From: Dendrobium chrysotoxum
Lineage: Eukaryota; Streptophyta; Magnoliopsida; Asparagales; Orchidaceae
Direction: 5' to 3'
Length of the DNA stretch: 64,000 nt
Assembly: GCA_019925795.1 (NCBI GenBank)
Contig: CM034314.1
Location: 16,488,657-16,552,656 of the forward strand
Every line of letters begins with the position of its first letter. Position 1 is the stretch's first letter. This document shows positions 56,376-64,000 of this stretch, piece after piece. Made by a program: the position numbers and the translations under genes. The notes under the pieces are model-generated. The model did no database searches, was not told where the DNA came from, and worked only from the letters and a program-made list of their open reading frames with translations.

Positions 56376-58954
56376 TCACACAATAATTTAGGAAAAATAT
56401 AATTTTATTTCAATACTTAATATACAATCTATTTTACATGTCTTGTTGCCCTATTTGTAGCCTAAAATGAAAGCTAGAGAAAGATCGAGGAGGATGAAAT
56501 TGATAAGTCAGAATCAGAGAGAATAGTGCATTGTGCATAATCTAATAATAACTCTTCATAGAAGCACAAGTAAATTCAATGTATAAGTAAAGGTTTAATG
56601 CATTACCTAATTTAATAGCCAAAGTATTATAATTATGGTATTGTAAAATGCTAAATATGGTTATGATAATAAAGGGACCAATGTAAGGATAAATCAACGA
56701 CAAATTGAAAGGCCAAATAATGCATGCAAATCATGTTAAATGTATTGTAACTTAAACTTGGCTATAAAAGAATATGTCAAAATTATGTAAACTTAAATAT
56801 CTTTCTCTATCTCATATATTCCATCTTCTATAAGGTATATGAGATTACAAAAAAGTGGTTGAAGCTTTACCTAATTTGATAACATAATAATCGATGGTCA
56901 TAATTACCAAATCCTCTCTCCTAAAAGACCTCTTATCCTTGCACAATGTTTGTGTTGGTGTGTGAGTGTGGAGAAGTGATGGGGGTGTGAGAGTGGTGTT
57001 GTAGATAAGGTTATTATCATCCCCACACTATATAAAACAATCATCTTTAAATATCTTGGTTTAGAGGTTTGGGTGTTTACATCAATTTTGATCTAGTTAC
57101 TTTCTCCATATATTTTGTTTAGAGATAATCACCTAGATACAAAACACACCTAATTAATCTAAACATTTCCAAGTTCCCCTTAAATACCTACCAATTACAC
57201 CTAGTATAGTAGGAGAGATCCAAGTCCAAATTAAATCGCTATGGTTTTATAGATGCTTTATAAGTGAGTTTGAATCTTCTTACAAGTATTTATCCAATTG
57301 TCAAATATTTTTGAGTTTTAAAAGAAAAACATTAAAGTTTGAAGCATGTTTCTATGCTAGCTTTCAGATATGATAAAAATTCCACTTTCATGTAATATTC
57401 TATCATCTTAAGATTTAGTATACATATAAATATGAAACATATTACAAATACAAAGATATCTCTAGTGGATTCAAATTTAAATTTTGAGAAGTCTTTCTGC
57501 TCTTTCGTCGCTTGACTAGTGATAACACGTAAAGCACTTTGCTTGGTGACATAAGTTTCCCTCTTTGAAGAGATATAATAAATTTTAATTAAAGTTTTTT
57601 TTAGGTTCTTATTATATTTTATTCTTTTCTTTCACCTTTATTGATCTAGAGTTTCCTAGTGAGTTCCTATACATCTCCTATCACCAAATAAAATTAGTTA
57701 CAACAAAATCCCTCTTCAAATATTACCACATCCATTATAATAATGTGCCTTTAGTAGGGTGACATCCTTGACCTCCACACCCTCAAAGATTATACTTATA
57801 GTTTATATTTCCTTGGTTGTAGTTTTTTCAGCCAACCAGACATTATTAGTAATCATCGTAACTTTAGCCTCCTTTAGTCTTAAATGTTTATTCAATAATC
57901 ACTTTGCTCAGTGGAGGACCCAACTTCTATTGACATTATTCCTTAGAGTATGCCTTCATTCCTCAAAGATGTTTTCTCTATCAATATAGAACCCTCCATT
58001 GATAGAGAAGCTCTACACCTTGTTGTATTCCCATATTTCTTTTTGAGTTTATTAGTCACCAAAAAACTAAAAAGTTAATCATTAGAGAGAATGAGAGTTC
58101 AAAGACAACTTCAAGGAAAAAGGTATTAGAGGAAGCATTATTTTTTTTTTAAAGGAGGGTCAATTGACTTGTTTTTAGATACACTAAATTTGCTGTGCCA
58201 AGATGAAGTTGAAGATTTGGACTTCATGAACAGCAAAAACTCTAGATCATGCTCATATCACTCTAGCTAAATTATACTCAATGAAAATTTTGTTTCTAAT
58301 TACTTCTCAATTACTTAAAAGAGATGAGTGGTTTCTAGAATTGATGTATAGTTTAATCATCTTAGTTTGGTTGATCAAGCCATTTTGAGAGAATAAATCA
58401 TGTTTAACAAGCTGATTTAACTTTTTGCATACAAGAAGTTAATCAAATCCATGAGCTACTCAAAATTTAATGCCATATGTCCTACACCATGTTAAACATA
58501 CTTGATATAAAGAACTAAACTGGTAAACTCACCCAAAGAACTCAATCACATTCCCTTAGCTCTCTTTATTGAACTATGATCTCATTTTAGAAGAAACCAC
58601 AAAGTGTTTGCTACTAGAAATAAAAATAAAATAAAATTTATATCCATTCATGAATATATAAAAAAATAAAATTTATATCCAAAATAAAAAAAAAACCCCA
58701 GGTTAGGGGACAAACCGATCGGGAGCAGGAAACCGGAAGAGCTGGACACGGGCGGTCGACCAAACTTTTGCCTTTGACGCCGACGACCGGACGACCAGAC
58801 CTCTTTGACGCCGACGACCGATCGACGGAGGAGGAGGGAGCGGGAGCACGGAGCTAGAACAGAGGAGGAGAAGGGGCGCGCGGGATCAAATAAAGGGAAA
58901 GAAGAATCGCAAGCTGATGTCCAGCTAGCTAGGTTATGGCGGTGAAAGAGCTTG
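56376..58954. other. Interior of the inner CACTA, right part
   Basis: No domain was recognised in the small open frames. A GC-rich stretch at about 58700-58900 contains CTTTGACGCCGACGACCG twice (about 58773 and 58802). It is close to the right end, upstream of the minus-strand ORF, and could be the element's 5' UTR or promoter. Confidence 0.5.
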
Positions 58955-59081
58955 TTCTTCTAGCGGTTATAAACGCTGCAAATACCAGGTTTTGCCAGCA
59001 GTTTTCAAACTGCCCATAATAAGTGCTGCGAAAGACTACGTATTTTGGTAGTGTTTGTCCAACCACCTGTCTCTTTCTGGT

Positions 59082-59227
59082 GGGAAATTATTCCGTCTGG
59101 ACACCATACGTCCGGATTTGTGATGTACACAGTGTGTACAAAATTTATATACACTGTGTACAAAAATTTTGTACACACTGTGTACATCAGTGTCCGGACG
59201 TACGGTGTCCGAGCGGAATAATTCCCC
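59082..59227. mobile_element. Mutator-like MITE, 146 bp, with 9-bp target duplication
   Basis: A hairpin: the left arm GGGAAATTATTCCG..GGACACCATACGTCCGGA faces a right arm with TCCGGACGTACGGTGTCC..CGGAATAATTCCCC. The centre holds repeated TGTACACAGTGTGTAC-like palindromes. The 9-bp repeat CTTTCTGGT lies on both sides (59073-59081 and 59228-59236). It sits in the right arm of the outer CACTA, 28 bp from the end of the inner one. The overlapping open frames here come from the palindromes and are not genes. Confidence 0.87.
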
Positions 59228-59643
59228 CTTTCTGGTGGGCTTGCGCGGGTTCGAGTTGGTTCTGGTGGGCTTGAGCGGATTTGGTGAGAGGGTTCGAGTT
59301 TTTCTGGCGGGTTTGTGCGCACGAGTTCGGTGCGCGACAGAGGGGGTTGGTTTGGTGTGGTTTGTTGAGTGGACCGGATGAAAGACAATGAAAAACTTCC
59401 TATCAAGAAAAAACAAAAACTAAAATTTGCTATTTTTTTAAATTTTTCGATGCAAATTACCACCAAAAATCTGTCGGAAAAGTTTTTGACTATTTATTTT
59501 TGCTGGTAATAGCTTTCCGACGCTTGTTTTACCAGCAAAAAATTTTTAGTAGGAAATCCGCATAAAATACTAATTACCAACGGATATTAGTCATTTTTTG
59601 GAGGAAATGGCCAAGAAAACATGCCATTTTTGCTGTAGTGATT

Positions 59644-59859
59644 CTAAACATAATAATCTCAAAATATATTTTGAACTCAAAATGATTTCTCATACTAAGA
59701 TTGAAACCTACTACTTTGATTTGAAGTTGATTCTTCTAAGAAATTTACGAAAATCCCGATTTATGCTATATTATATTAGTTTAAGTGATCAATATGATTA
59801 AAATAAACCTAGGGTAATTGATTTTAATATTAAATTAATTTTTATAATCAATAATAATA

Positions 59860-59908
<49 letters not shown>

Positions 59909-61514
59909 TTTATAAAAATATATTTAATCATTTTTGTGAGGAGCAAAAATAGGGCTTAATATTTTGGGTGAATTTAACTTTTGTCTTTTACAAATGACTC
60001 ATAATCTTGAAGTTATTAAGTGTAGACTCCTCTTCACCATATTTAAGTAGGTATCATTACAGTGATTCTCTCATATGCCTCTAGAGAGCATTATGCCCTT
60101 CATTGACTTCATGCAACAATTTATCAAACATTTTATTAATTCTCTTAGGTTGTTCAAGAATTCTTAAGCTTCATTAAATATGAGACATGAATATAAGGAA
60201 TCATTCTATCACTTTGTAACTCATTCCAATGACAAATAATTGACATTTAAGATTTGGAGCCCACAATAGCCCAAGTAGGCCATTCATGAAATCTAAGAAG
60301 GTCCTTTCTATTATGCCCTTAACTTAAAGAGCAAAAAAAAAAAAAAAAAGTCAAGTTATTTGAGTTGGCCAATAGGTAAATCAAAAGGAGGAGTGAAACC
60401 TTAATACGATGTTCGTTTTACAAATCGATTTCACTAAAACCTTTTAGACATATTTAGCTAATTTATGAATGTTTTTTCATAATTTTTAGAGCTCCATATT
60501 TAAATGTATAAAAAGATTTATATAAATTTTATGTTAAAAAAAACAAATGAAAATAAACATAATATTTGTATTTTTCAGATATTTTATTATAAAAAAATCA
60601 ATTTCCATTAACAGAACATTATTTAATCCATTTTCCCATTCCAATTCGTTTAACAGAGAGCAGTTAGAGAGAAATTAAGGGAAAAGGAAATGAGTAGAAA
60701 AGAAAACTTAGGGTTTAGAGGTCGTAGCTTGTTGGTAAAGTTATTTGTCTTGAGGTAGACTTCCATTATCCTACCTTTAATTTCAATGATTTTGCGTAGT
60801 TTGTGTTGTGTACATTTGAATTTGGTCAAAACATGCAAAAGTTGTGATATCTTGATTTTTAACAAACTTTCATTGCATAACTTTTGGTATGTGATAGATC
60901 TATCAATATGAACATTTTTACTGGAATATATTAAATTTTTTACTGGATATTTTTATATTTTGGAAATAATATTCTAATTTGAGTGATTTGGATAAATTTA
61001 AAATTTTGAAAAATAATTATTAAAATCTTTTTACATGCATATGTAACATGTATATTTCTTATAATATGGCTAATATATATATATATATATATATTATAAT
61101 AGCTATATTATGAAAAATAGCATACTATATTTTCTTATAAATTTTACTAATTTTGGTTCATATGTAACTTTTACATGCATTAAGATAATACAGTGAACTG
61201 AACATTGAGTGTGATATATATCAGATGTTTATTATGTTATATATATTGTGAAATGTGTATATGTAAGAAATGCTAGCCAAAAATGATTGACTAATTCAAG
61301 TTGGGTGGAGACATATTACCTTGTACATGAGAATGTGCCGACAAGCTTTCTTTAAAATAAGATTTGTAGTGTAATCCTAAATGATATGAAAAGAGATGTA
61401 TAAGAAGACATATTGATATGATATACTATGCCAACGAGTATGAAGTAACAACTTCTGATATGATAACCATCTAACTTAAATAACTTATGATATGACTGAT
61501 TCTTATATGGTTGG
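59644..61514. other. Intergenic AT-rich DNA with microsatellites
   Basis: It contains a (TAA)n run at about 59850-59908, an A-run near 60334-60350 and a (TA)n run at about 61072-61093. No gene or bounded element was recognised. Confidence 0.6.
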
Positions 61515-64000
61515 TGTGGGCTCCAAAAATTCGGCTCCAGCCTCCCCTTACTGCTTTCTTTGGGAGAGTTTTAATAGAATTAGGTTCTGGGGTAAATTTT
61601 GGGTAGGTAGATGCGATTTGTGGATAAGACACTACCCAGAGATTTCACCCTCATTTTGCGAGGACTTTATGATATGAGTTCTAGTTTCCTATAGGCACAA
61701 GCCCCTATAGTTAACTACCCTTCCCGATCACGAGAGAGAACTTTCGATTAGGGCTAGTCATCGATCAGATACGTAGAGATACGTACATCTGGCATATAGT
61801 AGCAGCATGGGTGGGAAATATGGAACTTCAAAATTTAAAATAAAAATTTCACCACCTATCACTTAAAAGCGGATGATGGGGGAATGAATGATGGACTTGA
61901 TTAAGATCCCATGGTTCCATCATCCCAGGCCATCGTGGTCCCTGGTCTACTTAGTCAGAGGAGGTAGTCGACCCAACCTGATAGAAGGATCCTTGTCGGC
62001 AGCCATGGGTTGTGTCGTCCAAGGGTACCTTATAGACCAGGGGTGGGTATTTATCTAAGGGGATAAATTTGAATCCACCTTAGCTAACAAAGAGCTTTGT
62101 GCCCTATCGATTATATCTTATTGATTCATATCTCAAGGATTTAATGTCACTAAGGAACGTATTGGCTCTGGCCATAATCATTATCTTGTGGTGCCATTTG
62201 GCAGCAAATCCACTAGGTTCAGAGGGCCCAGGGTCATTACAGTTTATCCTGTGGTGCCATTTGGTGGCAAAACTATCAATCAGAGGACACGTACCATATC
62301 CTTAATAGCAAGAGACTATTTTAAGAATGAATCCTAGTGATATTCTCGACCAGATATTAGCCCTTTGTGTGCTGAAGTGATGTTCAGATTTGTCCACCCT
62401 GACAAACTGTTGCGGAGGGTGGATGGATTTTGCTTTAAGTGATTTATAGTTAGATTTCAGTTTTAAACATCTTGGAGTTTATAATTTTTGGGATTTTTAG
62501 ATTTTTGGATGTTTGGGTGGAGTTTTAAAAATATTAGAATTAATCCCTCTAGTTGAGATCTACGTTCAACGCGGTCATCATTGGGGTGTTTGTGAGGAAT
62601 TTCATTCATGGATTGAACATTATCGACTCTATTGAGCTATCGACAGAGGATCAGGTTTCATAGGCTTTAGACCTTTATTAATAAATTTCTTTTGTTATAG
62701 ACCATGAAGGCCTAATATGAATTATAAAATAAATATTCCGATCGATCTTGCGACTGCATACTTATTTTACTGTTGAGCCGTGTCGACTCCTATCTGTCCA
62801 TGTAGAAGGATTGGGATTGAACTTGGGTTCATTTATTGACCCGCGCAATATCCATAGACGTCGTATGTGTATCTAAAACACGCTCATCGGGATCCATGTG
62901 GGTGTTTGGGGGGCATTTTATAATTATTTGATGAACCTTGTCGACTCATATTTACCTACTTTAGGAGGATCTAGTTCAAACTATATTTATTTATTGACCA
63001 GTGCAGCACCTTAGACATCACATGTATACCAATAACACGCTCGCTGGGGCCCATATGGGCGTTTAACTACAAATAGATGATTGTACACTAACGAATCTCC
63101 TACCTTTGTTTGTTGATCTCTTCTATATTTACCATGTATACGACATGTCGAGTGTATGACAGATCTTCTATAACGACTCGTAGATATTTGTACTGGCTGC
63201 ATATCATTTGCTTCTGCTTATAATGGATCGACGTATTTGCTGGACATTAAATGGTAATTGATCGTAGAGGCCTACAGTTGTTACATGTCATTCACCTTTA
63301 CCTTCTATCATTACTGACAGTGTTCGTGTCTATAATAGTTCTTCTTAAATCTTCTTGTAGGCAATCCATTGGATGTATAATGGGTCTCTTACGATAGCTC
63401 GTAGGGGATAAATGTATTTTGCAGCAAATCTTCTTTTATTACTAGCAGATGTTTGCATTCATTGCTTGTTGCATTGTGTAGTGTACATTGTAACTTACTG
63501 CATACTCTTCATGCTTCCTCCCTGGATATCCTTTTCAATTTTATTGCTTTCGCGTCTCACCTACTATTGTCATCTATAAGTAAACTGATGTGCTTGCTAC
63601 AAGCTTCCGTCAATGCTTGCAAATGAATGTGGTGAGAGCTACTGTCTCTTCATTATAACTATTGTAAAGATTATCATCGACTTTACTCGGATGTCAATTG
63701 GAGAGCACTGCTACATTCATCATACATTGACTTTTAATACTTGTAGGGGACTACAGCTTTTATTTATCGGATATTGCATCTTTTATTTGTCAACTAACTG
63801 GTGTTGGTTAGAAGAATGTTGCAACGTTCGAGGACCTTTATGCCGACTGATAAATAGATTTTGAATGTGCCACGTACTCGTAAGCAAGTTATTATGTTCA
63901 CTACTTATCAGCTTCATACACTCATGAATGCCCACATTCATTGCGAGTTCTTGATCTTTACTTGCAAACTCTACTTGCTTATTTCCATTCATTTGAATGC
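61515..64000 (+). mobile_element. Second copy of the giant LTR, cut by the window end
   Basis: It begins TGTGGGCTCCAAAAATTCGG and runs parallel to 21791-24300: ACACTACCCAGAGATTTC, CATTTTGCGAGGACTTTATG, CAAGCCCCTATAGTTAA, GAGAGAGAACTTTCGATTA, GGAGGTAGTCGACCCAACCT and TTGCGGAGGGTGGATG are shared in order. It differs by substitutions and by indels of tens to hundreds of bases beyond about 62880. Whether it is a solo LTR or the 5' LTR of an intact element lies outside the window. Confidence 0.85.

Larger units (their letters stand above)
53735..59053. mobile_element. Inner CACTA transposon, 5.3 kb, nested in the outer CACTA
   Basis: The left end CACTACCAAAAATGATGG faces a right end whose complement reads CACTACCAAAATACG. 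Both are followed shortly by GCAGCACTT. The 3-bp duplication TTT is found at 53732-53734 and 59054-59056. Subterminal arrays of the palindrome GGCGGTTATAACCGCC lie at about 53780-54110 and, diverged, at about 58955-59000. It carries one transposase-associated ORF fragment on the minus strand (55887-56375), but no catalytic transposase domain was recognised, so it is probably defective. Confidence 0.88.
53128..59640. mobile_element. Outer CACTA (En/Spm-like) transposon, 6.5 kb including nested insertions
   Basis: The left end CACTATAGGAAAAATG faces a right end whose complement reads CACTACAGCAAAAATG (14 of 16). The 3-bp duplication ATT lies on both sides (53125-53127 and 59641-59643). Subterminal regions (about 53150-53330 and 59440-59600) are full of short TCCGACGG / CCGGCGG-like and TTTCCACCAAAAATTTT-like words. 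After removing the inner CACTA and the MITE about 1 kb remains, with no transposase seen, so it was non-autonomous when invaded. Confidence 0.85.

Noticed and set aside
59005..59466. Overlapping open frames of 126 and 153 codons with Thr/Arg/Pro and VCTK repeats
   Set aside because: They cross the inner CACTA end, the MITE and the outer CACTA arm; the repeats come from GTACACAGTG palindromes. There is no domain.

Overview
This is nuclear DNA from a flowering plant. Its genes are split by GT-AG introns, and their products are recognisably plant proteins: a Rab7/RABG3 GTPase, a site-1 protease of plant type and a plant TauE/SafE-family transporter. Most of the rest is nested plant transposable elements: Ty3/gypsy-like LTRs, RTE-type non-LTR elements, CACTA, hAT-like and Mutator-like elements, and Tourist-like MITEs. 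The species cannot be told from the sequence alone. The long, element-filled introns suggest a fairly large genome.

Layout. 2.05-2.75 kb, plus strand: the last four coding exons of a Rab7 gene. The N-terminal exons are not in the window. 4.7-31.2 kb, minus strand: a complete ten-exon site-1 protease (S1P/SBT6.1) gene that splices to an uninterrupted 1044-residue protein. Its introns have been enlarged by insertions. The 12.1-kb intron 4 holds a hAT-like element (9558-13434) that contains an LTR, which contains another LTR, plus an 83-bp RTE fragment; the same intron also holds a separate 2.07-kb solo LTR (14709-16778). The 8-kb intron 3 holds a 5.33-kb solo LTR (21791-27120) and a repeat that carries a 485-bp RTE fragment. 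31.5-43.3 kb has no gene: it contains degenerate repeats, microsatellites, a decayed Ty3/gypsy pol on the minus strand (about 36.7-39.25 kb) and a Mutator-like element with a 9-bp target-site duplication (TSD). 43.4-48.4 kb, plus strand: a twelve-exon TauE/SafE-family membrane transporter gene (473 residues), with a 1.6-kb RTE retrotransposon fragment in intron 7. 48.6-51.6 kb: a cluster of Tourist-like MITEs and one hAT-like MITE. 53.1-59.6 kb: a CACTA transposon nested in another CACTA. The inner one carries a single transposase-associated-domain ORF, and the right arm of the outer one has a Mutator-like MITE. 61.5-64.0 kb: the start of a second copy of the giant LTR, cut by the window edge.

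The three host genes look unrelated in function (vacuolar trafficking, Golgi proteolysis, membrane transport) and share no operon-like logic. The main interest is transposon archaeology: many insertions can be delimited to the base by matching TSDs, and their order can be read from nesting. I found no CRISPR array, biosynthetic cluster, defence island or other clearly new biological system. The most unusual items are the 5.33-kb solo LTR, the CACTA-in-CACTA nest with palindromic subterminal repeats, and three 5'-truncated RTE copies that each keep a TSD and a (TTG)n tail.
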